DNA from: Aquidulcibacter paucihalophilus
Lineage (GTDB): Bacteria; Pseudomonadota; Alphaproteobacteria; Caulobacterales; Caulobacteraceae
NCBI GenBank assembly: GCA_030285985.1
Contig: CP127384.1
Span: 310,001 to 374,000, forward strand
Direction of reading: 5' to 3'
DNA length: 64,000 nt
The position numbers were made by a program, and so were the translations under genes. Under the pieces are notes generated by a model that did no database searches, was not told the DNA's origin, and was given only the letters and a program-made list of their open reading frames with translations. Each line of letters starts with the position of its first letter. The stretch's first letter is position 1. This document shows, piece by piece, positions 7,217 to 15,525 of this stretch.

Positions 7217-8362
7217 ATGCCCTCCGTTCCAGATCCCGGCTCCGACCTCGCCCTCTACGTCCACTGGCCGTACTGCGCGCGCATCTGTCCCTATTGCGAC
7301 TTCAACGTCGTGCGCGACCGGGGCAGGGTTGAGGAGCAGGCGGCGCTGGCCGCGGCCATCCTCGCCGACATGGAGGCGCAAGGCCGGCTGACCGGCCCGC
7401 GCCGTCTGGCCTCCATCTTCTTCGGCGGCGGCACCCCCTCGCTGATGGCGCCCGAGGCCGTGGCCGCCGTCATCGACCGCGCCCGGACCCTGTTCCCGCC
7501 GCGCGGCCCGATCGAGATCACGCTCGAGGCCAATCCCACCGACGCCGAGGCCGCCCGCTTTGCGGCCCTGTCGGACGCCGGGATCAACCGCCTGTCGATG
7601 GGGGTACAGGCGCTGGACGACGCCGCGCTCGCCTTCCTCGGCCGCAACCATTCAGCGGACGAGGCCCGGCGCGCCGTCGCCGTCGCCGCCCGCGCCTTCC
7701 CCCGCCTGTCCATCGACCTGATCTATGCCCGGCCCGACCAGACCGTCGACAGCTGGACCGCCGAACTGACCGGGGCCATCGACATGGGCTTCGAGCACGT
7801 CTCGCCCTATCAGCTGACCATCGAGCCCACGACCGCCTTCGGCCGCGCCGTGGCCCGTGGGGCCTGGACCCCGCCCGACGAGGACCTCTCCGCCGCCCTC
7901 TATGAGACGACGCAAACCGTGCTCGAGGCGGCGGGCTTCGACGCCTATGAGGTTTCCAACCACGCCCGGGGCGAGGCGGCCCGCTCGGCGCACAATCTCC
8001 ACGTCTGGCGTGGCGGTGACTATCTGGGCCTCGGCCCGGGCGCGCATGGGCGGCTGACCCTGGAGGGGTCGCGCACGGCGACCGTCGCGCACCGGGGCAT
8101 CGGGGACTACGTCACCGGCGTGGCGGCCGGCGCGCCTTGGAGCGAGCGGGAGACCCAGTCGGCGCGCGACGCGGCCGAGGAGAAGGTGCTGCTGGGCCTG
8201 CGGACGGTGGAGGGTGTGGACCGCGCCACCTTCGCGGCTCTCGACCTCGATCCGGACGATCTGGTCACGGGCGGCTTCCTCGCCGTCGATGGAGACCGAA
8301 TCGCCGCGACCCCGAAAGGACGCCCCGTGCTGGATGGGGTTCTCAAGGCGCTGCTGGTCTGA
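7217..8362 (+). CDS. hemW: Radical SAM heme chaperone HemW
   Basis: A 381-residue radical SAM protein. Cys20, Cys24 and Cys27 (CARICPYC) form the CxxxCxxC cluster site, preceded by LYVHWPYC. FFGGGTPSL is the SAM-binding glycine motif, and HNLHVWRGGDYLGLGPGAHG is the HNxxYW-like block typical of HemW rather than coproporphyrinogen dehydrogenase HemN. HemW carries heme to respiratory proteins. The start is taken at the ATG directly after the repeat, because the upstream frame is only repeat sequence. The neighbour rdgB is its usual partner in alphaproteobacteria. Confidence 0.92.
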   Translation: MPSVPDPGSDLALYVHWPYCARICPYCDFNVVRDRGRVEEQAALAAAILADMEAQGRLTGPRRLASIFFGGGTPSLMAPEAVAAVIDRARTLFPPRGPIEITLEANPTDAEAARFAALSDAGINRLSMGVQALDDAALAFLGRNHSADEARRAVAVAARAFPRLSIDLIYARPDQTVDSWTAELTGAIDMGFEHVSPYQLTIEPTTAFGRAVARGAWTPPDEDLSAALYETTQTVLEAAGFDAYEVSNHARGEAARSAHNLHVWRGGDYLGLGPGAHGRLTLEGSRTATVAHRGIGDYVTGVAAGAPWSERETQSARDAAEEKVLLGLRTVEGVDRATFAALDLDPDDLVTGGFLAVDGDRIAATPKGRPVLDGVLKALLV

Positions 8363-8406
8363 ATGAGACCTTGAGGGGATGCGCCCCCTCGGGCACGGTC
8401 CCGCCG

Positions 8407-9279
8407 ATGCCTGATCCGTCCGTCTTTCCGCCGACCGCCCCGCCCCCGCGCCCCGTCGCGTCGGGCCTCTATCTGGTGGCGACGCCGATCGGGAACCTCA
8501 GGGACATGACCCTGCGGGCGCTCGATGTGCTGGCCGCCGCCGACCTGGTCCTGGCCGAGGACACCCGCGTCACCGCCAAACTGCTGTCGGCCTACGGGCT
8601 GAAGGCAAAGCTGGAGCGGTGCGACGACCATGCCTCGGCGCGGGCCGCCGAGGGCGCGATCGAGCGGCTGCGGGCCGGCGAGGTCGTCGCCCTCGTCTCC
8701 GACGCCGGCACGCCGATGGTCAACGATCCCGGCTTCGTCGTCGCCCGGGCCGTGATCGCGGCGGGCCTGCCGGTGCATCCGATTCCGGGCCCGTCCAGCC
8801 TGTTGGCCGCCCTGTGTATCGCCGGCCTGCCCGCCGACCGCGTGCTGTTCGCCGGCTTCCTGCCCGCCAAATCCGGTGCCCGCCGCGCGGCGCTGGAAGA
8901 GGTGCGGACCGCCCGCCAGACCCTGGTCTTCTTCGAGAGTGGCCCCCGCCTCGCCGACAGCCTCGCCGACATGGCCGCCGTGCTCGGCCCGCGCCCCGCC
9001 GCCGTCGCCCGCGAACTGACCAAGATGTACGAGGAGTGCGTGCGTGGCTCCTTGGCCGAACTGGCCGGCGACCCGCGCTGCCAGTCGCCGAAGGGCGAGA
9101 TCGTCATCGTCATTGCCCCCGGCGAGACGGAGGTCGCCTCTGAAGCCGATGTCGACGCGGCCCTCGCCGAAGCCATGACCCGCCTGCCGCCCGGCGAGGC
9201 CGCGGCGGAGGTGTCGAAGGCCCTGAACCTGCCGCGCAAGCCGCTCTACAAGCGGGCGCTGGAGATGCAGGGCCGGTGA
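8407..9279 (+). CDS. rsmI: 16S rRNA (cytidine-1402-2'-O)-methyltransferase
   Basis: A 290-residue tetrapyrrole-methylase-fold enzyme that uses SAM to methylate the ribose of C1402 in the decoding centre of 16S rRNA. Signatures are LYLVATPIGNLRDMTLRA at the N-terminus, LAEDTRVT, VALVSDAGTPMVNDPG, PIPGPSSLLAAL and the ARELTKMYEE block. ATG 8407 is chosen because the frame open upstream overlaps the end of hemW. It forms an operon with yraN by a 4-bp GTGA overlap. Confidence 0.95.
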   Translation: MPDPSVFPPTAPPPRPVASGLYLVATPIGNLRDMTLRALDVLAAADLVLAEDTRVTAKLLSAYGLKAKLERCDDHASARAAEGAIERLRAGEVVALVSDAGTPMVNDPGFVVARAVIAAGLPVHPIPGPSSLLAALCIAGLPADRVLFAGFLPAKSGARRAALEEVRTARQTLVFFESGPRLADSLADMAAVLGPRPAAVARELTKMYEECVRGSLAELAGDPRCQSPKGEIVIVIAPGETEVASEADVDAALAEAMTRLPPGEAAAEVSKALNLPRKPLYKRALEMQGR

Positions 9280-9716
9280 GCCCGAAGCGGCCCCCGACGA
9301 AGGTCCGGGCCCCGAAGGTCGTTCGGACCAAGCGCGGCTGGCGTGTCGCCCTCGGGGCCGTCTCCCACCGGCTTGGCCACCGTTCGGAATGGCTGGCCGC
9401 CGCCTGGCTGATGGTCCGGGGCTATCAGGTGCTCGGTTTCCGCCTGAAGACCCGCGCCGGCGAGATCGACATCCTCGCCCGCCGCGGCAAGGTGCTGGCC
9501 GTGGTCGAGGTCAAGCGCCGCGCCACGCTGGAGGCTGCGCTCACCGCCCTCGGCCCCGACCAGTACGACCGCCTGCGGGCCGCCGGCCGGTCGGTGTTGC
9601 GCCAAAGACCCAGCCTGGCCGGTCATGTGCTGCGGATCGATATGGTGGCGCTGGCACCGGGCCGGTTTCCGCGCCATCGTCGCGGCGTTGTCGCCTTCGG
9701 GAGGGGCGCTGCATGA
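9276..9716 (+). CDS. yraN: YraN/UPF0102 family nuclease-fold protein
   Basis: A 146-residue protein. After a basic N-terminal tail of about 35 residues comes SEWLAAAWLMVRGYQVLGFR, RLKTRAGEIDILAR and VLAVVEVKRR, which together form a PD-(D/E)XK-like restriction-endonuclease fold (E-ID-ExK). Biochemical role is not established for the family. It begins with GTG inside the rsmI stop and its own stop overlaps the next ATG, so three genes are translationally linked. rsmI-yraN adjacency is common across proteobacteria. Confidence 0.9.
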   Translation: MSPKRPPTKVRAPKVVRTKRGWRVALGAVSHRLGHRSEWLAAAWLMVRGYQVLGFRLKTRAGEIDILARRGKVLAVVEVKRRATLEAALTALGPDQYDRLRAAGRSVLRQRPSLAGHVLRIDMVALAPGRFPRHRRGVVAFGRGAA

Positions 9717-10528
9717 CCCGCGAAGAAGCGATCGAGGTTCTCACGGAGGCCGGACAGGCCGGGGACGAGGCGTTCCCGCTGCTGGAAGCGGCCATCGCCT
9801 GCGCCATCCACGACCAGCCGTTTCGCGACCCCCTGCCGGTCCGCACCCTGGCCGCCCACGCCGCCGAACGGTTGGCCGAGCGGATCGCAAGCGAAGGTCC
9901 TGACGAGGCCCTGACCGAGACCATGGCCTCGGACCTGCGTTTGAACGGGGACCTGCTCAACCACGACAGCCCGGCCAATACGGACGTCATCCACGTCGCC
10001 GATACCCGCCGGGGCCTCTCCGGCGCGCTCTCGATCTTCTACCTCGACGCGGCGCGGCGGGCCGGCGTGAAGGCACGGGGCGTCGACTTCCCCGGCCATT
10101 TCCTGCTGCGGGTCGAGACGCCGGAGGGGCCGGTCGCGCTGGATCCCTTCAGCCAGGGCCGGCTGGTCCTGCCGTCGGAACTGACCCGGCGGGCCTTGCG
10201 GGCCGGTCTGACCCCGCACGTGGCCGACCGGCTTGATGTGCTGATGGCTCCGGTCAGCGACCGCGAGGCCCTGATCCGGCTGCAGAACGTCCTGTTCAGC
10301 CGGGCCCTCCGCGCGGCGGACTACGAGGGGGCCGAACGCTCGGCCCTGCGCCGCGCCCTGCTCGACCCCGAGGACCACCGCCCCTGGCTGGACGTCGCCG
10401 CCGCGCGCGAGAAACAGGGTTCGCTCGCCGGTGCGCTCGAGGCCCTCGCCCGCGCCCGCACGGTCGATGGTCCGATGGAGATCACGCGCCAGATGTCGGT
10501 CGATCGGGTCCGGCTGCAGCTGAACTGA
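9713..10528 (+). CDS. SirB1-family protein with transglutaminase-like and TPR-like regions
   Basis: A 271-residue protein. The N-terminal half contains GLSGALSIFYLDAARRAGVKARGVDFPGHFLLRV and the GPVALDPFSQGRLV segment, the pattern of SirB1/YchA proteins (inactive transglutaminase-like core). The C-terminal third (LQNVLFSRALRAADYEGAERSALRRALLDPED and following) is TPR-like. ATG 9713 overlaps the yraN stop. The protein family is cytoplasmic with no firm function. Its operon with rsmI and yraN is what the sequence shows. Confidence 0.75.
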   Translation: MTREEAIEVLTEAGQAGDEAFPLLEAAIACAIHDQPFRDPLPVRTLAAHAAERLAERIASEGPDEALTETMASDLRLNGDLLNHDSPANTDVIHVADTRRGLSGALSIFYLDAARRAGVKARGVDFPGHFLLRVETPEGPVALDPFSQGRLVLPSELTRRALRAGLTPHVADRLDVLMAPVSDREALIRLQNVLFSRALRAADYEGAERSALRRALLDPEDHRPWLDVAAAREKQGSLAGALEALARARTVDGPMEITRQMSVDRVRLQLN

Positions 10529-10542
10529 CGTCGGCTGCGCCG

Positions 10543-10658
10543 GGTGATTGGTGGTTGGTGATGGGTGGCAGGCCACCGCCGGTGCGGGGGCGCGAACTGC
10601 GCCGCCGTTCCGCTGACAGCGAGGCGGCAATCACCAACCACCAATCACCAGCCACCCC
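10543..10658. repeat. ATTGGTGGTTGGTGATT-type hairpin repeat, copy 3
   Basis: Left arm GTGATTGGTGGTTGGTGATG (10544-10563) and right arm CAATCACCAACCACCAATCA (10628-10647). The interior (GAACTGCGCCGCCGTTCCGC, then GACAGCGAGGCGG) is closely similar to the interior of copy 4 at 43849. The whole unit, not only the arms, has therefore been copied. Confidence 0.87.
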
Positions 10659-10735
10659 TTCGCTCGCCGCCGAGGGTTGCGCTCACCCCCGCGGCTGCCC
10701 ATTAGCCAAGCATCCCCCGCTTGGAAGGACATCCC

Positions 10736-11677
10736 ATGCTCAGAGTCGCGATCCAGATGGACCCCGTCGAGGCGGTCAACATCGAGTCCGACACCACCTG
10801 GCTGATGATGACCACAGCCCAGGACCGGGGCCACGCCCAGTGGGTCTATGATGTCCGCACCCTGGCGCTGGAGGACGGCCGCCTGTTCTGTCGCGCCCGC
10901 CCGGTGACCCTGCGCCAGACCCAGGGTGACCACGTCACCCTCGGCGAGGAGGTGAAGCTGGACCTCGGCGAAGATGTCGACGTCATCCTGATGCGTCAGG
11001 ACCCGCCCTTCGACATGGCCTATGTCACCTCGACCTATCTGCTGGAGACGGTGCATCCGAAGACGCTGGTGGTGAACGACCCGGCCGAGGTGCGCAGCGC
11101 CCCCGAGAAACTGCTGGTGACGCAGTTCCCCGGCCTGACCCCGCCCACCCTGATCAGTTCCGACCCGGTCGCCCTGGTCGATTTTCACGAACGCCACGGC
11201 GATGTGGTGCTCAAGCCCCTGCACGGTGCCGCCGGCTCGGGCGTGGTCAAGCTGAAGGCCGGCGATCCCAATCTCGAGGCCCTGGTCGAGATCCACATGA
11301 CCGGCAGCCGCGATCCGCTGGTGATCCAGAAATTCATCCCGGCGGTTTCGAAGGGCGACAAGCGGATCATCCTGATCGACGGCGAGCCGGTCGGGGCCAT
11401 CAACCGTATCCCTGCCAAGGATCAGGTCCGCTCCAACCTCCGCGTCGGCGGCACCGCCGCCCCGGTCGAACTGACGGCGCGCGACCGCGAAATCTGCGCC
11501 GCCATCGGGCCAACACTGAAGGCCCGCGGCCTGATCTTCGTCGGCATCGACGTGATCGGCGACTATCTGACCGAGATCAACGTCACCTCGCCAACCGGCG
11601 CCCAGCAGCTCAAGGCCTTCACCGGCGTCGATGCGACCGCGCTCATGTGGGATGTGGTGGAGAAGAAGAGGGCTTAG
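10736..11677 (+). CDS. gshB: Glutathione synthetase
   Basis: An ATP-grasp ligase that joins gamma-glutamylcysteine and glycine to make glutathione. At 313 residues it is the normal bacterial GshB length. Landmarks: [19 protein letters not shown] at the N-terminus, [33 protein letters not shown] (ATP-binding lysine and flexible loop), and [19 protein letters not shown] (metal-binding E/N near the C-terminus). A ribosome site (GGAAGGA) lies 7 nt upstream of ATG 10736. gshB directly before comM is a conserved alphaproteobacterial arrangement. Confidence 0.96.
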   Translation: MLRVAIQMDPVEAVNIESDTTWLMMTTAQDRGHAQWVYDVRTLALEDGRLFCRARPVTLRQTQGDHVTLGEEVKLDLGEDVDVILMRQDPPFDMAYVTSTYLLETVHPKTLVVNDPAEVRSAPEKLLVTQFPGLTPPTLISSDPVALVDFHERHGDVVLKPLHGAAGSGVVKLKAGDPNLEALVEIHMTGSRDPLVIQKFIPAVSKGDKRIILIDGEPVGAINRIPAKDQVRSNLRVGGTAAPVELTARDREICAAIGPTLKARGLIFVGIDVIGDYLTEINVTSPTGAQQLKAFTGVDATALMWDVVEKKRA

Positions 11678-11800
11678 GTCTTGGGGCTGGGGCTGGGGTG
11701 CCGGGTTTCAGGGCTTCCGGGCGTGTGCAGTCCTTCCAACTCCTAAGCCCTAACCCCTAAGCCCCAAGCCCCAAGCCCCAAGCCCCAAGCCCCAAGCCCT
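11673..11800. repeat. GGGCTTAGG / CCCCAAG-heptamer inverted repeat, copy 1
   Basis: Left arm GGGCTTAGGTCTTGGGGCTG begins at 11673, at the gshB stop. The right side ends with five tandem GCCCCAA heptamers (11761-11795) preceded by degenerate CCCCTAA units. The heptamers are complementary to the left arm in several registers. Related, shorter copies occur at 53256 and 61656. Confidence 0.8.
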
Positions 11801-11859
11801 TCCCCTTGCCAACCGCCACCGTTCGTGGTTCGTTCTTTCTCCCATAGCGGGAGGAAGTG

Positions 11860-12546
11860 ATGCTCGCCAGCGTGGTGACGGTAGCCTTCGAGGGGGTGGA
11901 CGCCCGGCGGGTGGATGTGCAGGTCCATCAGCTGCCGTCTGGCGACCAGTCGTCCTTCACCATCGTCGGCCTGGCCGACAAGGCCGTGGCCGAGAGCCGC
12001 GAGCGGGTCCGTGGGGCCTTCGCCGGCATCGGCCTGTCGCTCCCGCCCAAGCGGATCATCGTCAACATGGCCCCGGCGGACCTGCCCAAGGAGGGCAGCC
12101 ATTTCGACCTGCCCATCGCCCTGTCCCTGCTGGCCTCCATGGGCGTCATCCCGCCGGACATGCTGGCGGGCTGGGCCGCGGTCGGCGAGCTGGGGCTGGA
12201 CGGTCGGATTGCGCCCGTCGGCGGGACCCTGCCGGCGGCGGTGGCGGTGGACGCCATGGGGCTGGGCCTGATCTGTCCCGAAGCCAACGGGCCCGAGGCG
12301 GCCTGGGCCGGCGACGTCGCGGTGCTGGCACCGCGGTCCTTGATCGGCCTGGTCAACCATTTCAAGGGCACTCAGGTGCTGCGCCGGCCCGAGCCGGGGG
12401 CGATGCGGTCCGGCGACCGCGTCCCCGACCTGCGCGAGGTCAAGGGTCAGGAGAGCGCCAAGCGCGCGCTCGAGATCGCGGCGGCCGGCGGCCACAACCT
12501 GCTCAGGTTATCTCTTAAACATCCCGACATTCAGCGGGCCGTTTGA
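11860..12546 (+). pseudogene. comM: comM/yifB 5' part, interrupted by the island
   Basis: The N-terminal 215 codons of ComM, an AAA+ helicase-like protein related to Mg-chelatase that promotes branch migration during natural transformation. The fragment holds the Lon-protease-like S5 domain: TIVGLADKAVAESRERVRGAF, LPPKRIIVNMAPADLPKEG. It then reads into the chelatase domain as far as AAAGGHNLL. From 12505 the frame continues into island DNA for 13 foreign codons and stops at 12546. A GGGAGGAA ribosome site precedes ATG 11860; a GTG three bases earlier is possible. The rest of the gene is at 35855-36799. Confidence 0.95.
12496..12535. other. attL junction of the island
   Basis: The core AACCTGCTC (12496-12504) is the last comM sequence. 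It is followed by the island half-site, which starts AGGTTATCTCTTAAACATCC. Read inverted, the right island end gives AGGTTATTTGTTTAACATCC, so the two ends are imperfect inverted repeats, as in the arms of a large-serine-integrase attP. Confidence 0.88.
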
Positions 12547-12762
12547 TCGTGTCTTTTGCGGCCTCCCACAGTGGTTTCGGAAAGCCCAAGGCAGCCGCCC
12601 AGTGCTTTGTGAATACCCAGGGCATTTTCCGTTGGCGCAAGGCTTAACAAGCCGATGCCCAATGTCGGATATCGCCTCCACGATAGGTTGGGCCCAATCG
12701 GTTGTAAGCTCTAGCCAAAATCACAAAGTTATCCTAAAGTTTCAACCTTATCGGGAGGCCAC

Positions 12763-13137
12763 ATGATTTTCTTGATTGCGATGCTTGGAGCACTCGGTGC
12801 ACCTGAGATCACTCCGTTAACGGACGAAGCGATCGCATTGATTGAACCGGGCTTGACCTGCTCTGCGATCACTGAAACCGGCGACACCGTATTCCTCACC
12901 GACGGTGCCTTGGCGCTCCTAGGTATCGACGGGAAGGCTGTGAGAGTGAGCGACACCGATGACACCATGGGACTGCCTGAAGAGTTCTCAGGCGAAAAAA
13001 TAACATTTAATATTCGACAGACTGGATCGACTATTTTTCTAGAAGAGGAAGAGCGCTCCTATATTCCTGCAGACTTGTTTTTGCAGACGGAGACAGGCAC
13101 ATCGCGGATTGCCGTTCAGTTTTCGTGTAGCTCCTGA
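12763..13137 (+). CDS. Predicted exported protein, 124 aa, unknown
   Basis: ATG 12763 follows a ribosome site (GGGAGG). The first 13 residues (MIFLIAMLGALGA) are a short hydrophobic leader, so the protein is probably exported. The rest is acidic, with only two cysteines, in GLTCSAI and the C-terminal FSCSS, which could form a disulphide. Base composition is more AT-rich than the flanks, and codon choice differs from the core genes. No family recognised. It is followed by two further small exported proteins in the same direction. Confidence 0.6.
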   Translation: MIFLIAMLGALGAPEITPLTDEAIALIEPGLTCSAITETGDTVFLTDGALALLGIDGKAVRVSDTDDTMGLPEEFSGEKITFNIRQTGSTIFLEEEERSYIPADLFLQTETGTSRIAVQFSCSS

Positions 13138-13196
13138 TTTCGATCAGTCTATCACGGCTGTAATCCTGGCGCGTATTTTGAAAACAGTGATTAAAT

Positions 13197-13643
13197 ATGC
13201 GGGCAATAGCTCTATTACTTTTTTATCTTGGCGCATGCTCGCCCGACGAAGGTGTGGCCAAGTCTTTTGAGGACAGCGCGGCCATAGGCCAATCCACCTC
13301 GGCTGCGGAGCTTGATATAAGCGATGCCGTTCCAGTTTATTGCCTTGATGACACTCAGACGTTTCAGCCTCTGGTCCGCACTAACTATGGGCGCTTAAAG
13401 CAGTCTTTCGTGCGCCAGTTCGGCTGGAATTCTTCGCTTATTGCGACATCAGAATCGCTTGGACGGCTAACGTTTTCCGAAACTGGGCTAGCCGATGCCA
13501 GGGAGCGGATAAGTTACGACGTCCTGCCACACAACGGCGGGATCGCCCTGCTGCGAATGGACGTCTCATTGGAGGGAGTGTCCGAGATTTCATCTGGGAC
13601 CAAAATGTGCGGTACCACGTGGGGGATCGTCAACGTCCAGTAG
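13197..13643 (+). CDS. Predicted lipoprotein, 148 aa, unknown
   Basis: The leader MRAIALLLFYLGACSPDEG contains a lipobox (LGAC), so Cys14 is a probable lipidation site. Two further cysteines (VYCLDD and KMCGTTW) may pair in the periplasm. The mature part has a mixed beta-like pattern without recognisable motifs. Start codon and ribosome site are weak, but the lipobox supports the frame. It lies in the same AT-richer block as its neighbours, consistent with foreign origin. Confidence 0.6.
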   Translation: MRAIALLLFYLGACSPDEGVAKSFEDSAAIGQSTSAAELDISDAVPVYCLDDTQTFQPLVRTNYGRLKQSFVRQFGWNSSLIATSESLGRLTFSETGLADARERISYDVLPHNGGIALLRMDVSLEGVSEISSGTKMCGTTWGIVNVQ

Positions 13644-13753
13644 GCATCCAGCCTCCGGTCATCGGCGAACCTGCCGCTCGGACACCGAGTTCGACCGATT
13701 TAAGCGAGCAAGTGGTGCACTCGGCTCACACGAAAGCGATGGGATCTTCTGCC

Positions 13754-14023
13754 ATGAAAAAGTCAACGATGATCATCCTGGCCCTCAGCGCTGCGACCGT
13801 CATCGGGATCCTTGCCTTCGGCACGCAGCCCGCAAGGGTCGGCGAAGCCTGCATCACGGACGACCTAGTTTATGAAACCAAGGACGGTGTAGTGCATTTT
13901 GACGAGAACTCGTCGGAATGCTCTCCAGCCAACGAGGGCATCGCTCCAGTTGGCGAGGTCGTTATACTTGAGCAGCCCGCCGCTTCCGCAGAGACCACCT
14001 ATTCCATGGAAACAGCACGATAG
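13754..14023 (+). CDS. Small exported or membrane-anchored protein, 89 aa
   Basis: MKKSTMIILALSAATVIGIL is a typical signal sequence or membrane anchor, followed by an acidic region of about 65 residues with two cysteines (ACITDD and SECSP). An in-frame ATG at 13739 would add MGSSA; the Lys-Lys start is preferred for a signal peptide. The frame remains open further upstream over the end of the preceding gene, which I take as chance. Function unknown. Confidence 0.5.
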   Translation: MKKSTMIILALSAATVIGILAFGTQPARVGEACITDDLVYETKDGVVHFDENSSECSPANEGIAPVGEVVILEQPAASAETTYSMETAR

Positions 14024-14154
14024 GGCGGGTTTCTGAACAATAGCGGCGCTCATCTAACCCGGCAAAAGCGCCTTTCAAATCAACCCTCATGTGATCTGAC
14101 GCCGGGCCTGTGCCGACCAAAGCGCCGGCCAACCGCAGCATCCGAGGCGTTCGC

Positions 14155-14328
14155 ATGACCGACGCAAAGCCGACTCCAAAACCCGCTAGTCCGGCCTTGT
14201 TCGCGACGATCCACTTCCAGAGCGACGAGCGTCCCGACGGCTATACGGACGAAGATATCGCCAAGCTGAACGGCCTGGCGAATGGTCGGGGTTCGTCGAC
14301 CCAATCTAAAGCCAAAGACCCAGCCTAA
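14155..14328 (+). CDS. Small hydrophilic protein, 57 aa, doubtful
   Basis: From ATG 14155 the product is MTDAKPTPKPASPALFATIH and then a charged stretch containing DERPDGYTDEDIAKLNGLA, which looks like a short helical segment. The frame is open from a GTG at 14110. No signal peptide and no family recognised. It could be a real small island protein or a chance frame. Support is limited to an amino-acid composition more plausible than that of the antisense frame. Confidence 0.35.
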   Translation: MTDAKPTPKPASPALFATIHFQSDERPDGYTDEDIAKLNGLANGRGSSTQSKAKDPA

Positions 14329-14511
14329 AATCGATTCTCCGGCGATTTAAGCCCGCCTTCCTTATCTGCCGGGCGGCTCGCCCTGAAAGGTCGAGGACGC
14401 CGTTCGATCGCCTAAATTTCAAACCTTACCTCGAGGGTGATTTATTACTCTTGCTGAATGATGATGGTCTGCTCTTGTGCGATCGTCATGATCTAGGTTG
14501 AAGTAAATTGG

Positions 14512-14532
14512 TGATGTTTCGCCAATACATCA
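14512..14532. promoter_or_regulatory. TGATGT-N9-ACATCA inverted repeat in an AT-rich leader
   Basis: A 6-9-6 inverted repeat in the most AT-rich stretch of this part of the island, about 85 bp upstream of the small gene at 14616. It may mark a promoter/operator region. The arms are short, so chance is a real possibility. Confidence 0.25.
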
Positions 14533-14615
14533 TAATATTCGAAAGCGGTTTTGGCCATCTTTACTTGTCGCTTTGCTCGGTGCATACGGCGCCTTCTTCA
14601 AGTGAGAGGCCCACC

Positions 14616-14780
14616 ATGAGCACTGCCAGCACCCCGCCGACCGCCAACAATCATATCGAAACCCACAATTCGGAGGACGGCGGCGACACGCCGTCAGCCT
14701 ACCCGGAGATCCCGTCCAGCGACCAAATCGTCGGCGCTGACTCAGGGATGATCAAGCCGCCCGAACGCCCCGATGACTAG
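14616..14780 (+). CDS. Small acidic hydrophilic protein, 54 aa
   Basis: ATG 14616 is preceded by GAGAGG at suitable spacing. The product starts MSTASTPPTANNHIETHNSE and is rich in Asp, Pro and Ser, without hydrophobic segments, so probably disordered and cytoplasmic. A longer frame from 14508 would add a hydrophobic N-terminus lacking a ribosome site. The 270 bp upstream is AT-rich and likely carries the promoter. Function unknown. Confidence 0.45.
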   Translation: MSTASTPPTANNHIETHNSEDGGDTPSAYPEIPSSDQIVGADSGMIKPPERPDD

Positions 14781-14947
14781 TGCCCGGATGGGGTACTTCA
14801 GGACCCCATAATCGGGGTTCCTTCCACACACACGCTTCCCGCCGACAGCGCTGATTCTGTGCGGCCTGTGGAGGTGCGCCCGATGCCGTTCCTGACGGCT
14901 TTCGCCCCCTGCGACCCGCCATGGATCGCAACGTCCCAGGTGCCTCC

Positions 14948-15454
14948 ATGAGAACCATCGAAATCATAGTCCGGCAGGTCACCAGCCTTGATCCTGCGCT
15001 TCGAAGCGAGGCCCTACTGGCAGCCGTCCCGCAAGCGAGGGTCAGGAAGCTGAAGGCCGGTTGCGAGGTCCAGGTTAGTGTCCGGGATCCCGACCCCGGT
15101 GCCGTGCCGGACATTGTCTTGCGTTTCGATGCCAGCACACGGGTTGTCGAAGGCCGCTGGACCCAACTGTTTCCCGACATCAACGGGGCGGCGGACATGT
15201 TTGAGATTATGGAACGCCTGATCCGGAAGCACATGCTCGTCCGTTCCACATGTCATGTGACGGTCGGCAACCGTAAGGTGCGAAGCATCTACGGCCAGAC
15301 GTGGCGCATCTCCGAACATCAGTCACTGACGCTTCAGATGACCCAGCCGAGGGTCAGAGTGCTCAGCCGAGAGGTCTCTCTGGTCCACAGTCTGAGACAG
15401 GTTGATTCCACAGTGGCCAGCACGCCCGCCCTGTGGGGCGGACATCCCGGCTGA
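14948..15454 (+). CDS. Hypothetical protein, 168 aa
   Basis: From ATG 14948 (MRTIEIIVRQVTSLDPALRS) the frame encodes a soluble protein with alternating hydrophobic strands and helices up to about residue 130 (GQTWRISEHQSL). The last 35 residues look less ordered. The antisense frame over the same bases is Arg/Ser-rich and judged a shadow. No domain recognised. It shares direction with the larger unknown gene at 15526, 71 bp downstream, and may be co-transcribed with it. Confidence 0.45.
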   Translation: MRTIEIIVRQVTSLDPALRSEALLAAVPQARVRKLKAGCEVQVSVRDPDPGAVPDIVLRFDASTRVVEGRWTQLFPDINGAADMFEIMERLIRKHMLVRSTCHVTVGNRKVRSIYGQTWRISEHQSLTLQMTQPRVRVLSREVSLVHSLRQVDSTVASTPALWGGHPG

Positions 15455-15525
15455 AGACGATCGCACACACCTTGTCGCCGCCCGTTGTGGGCCTGTGACG
15501 ATACAAGCCACCTAACGAGGCAACC

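Noticed and set aside
11756..11800. CRISPR-like array
   Set aside because: The repeated units are adjacent heptamers without spacers, and no cas genes are in the window.
12547..12762. Possible broken gene on the minus strand at the left island end
   Set aside because: Short protein-like stretches appear in more than one frame, but there is no start codon, ribosome site or recognisable motif. I see nothing that can be supported here.
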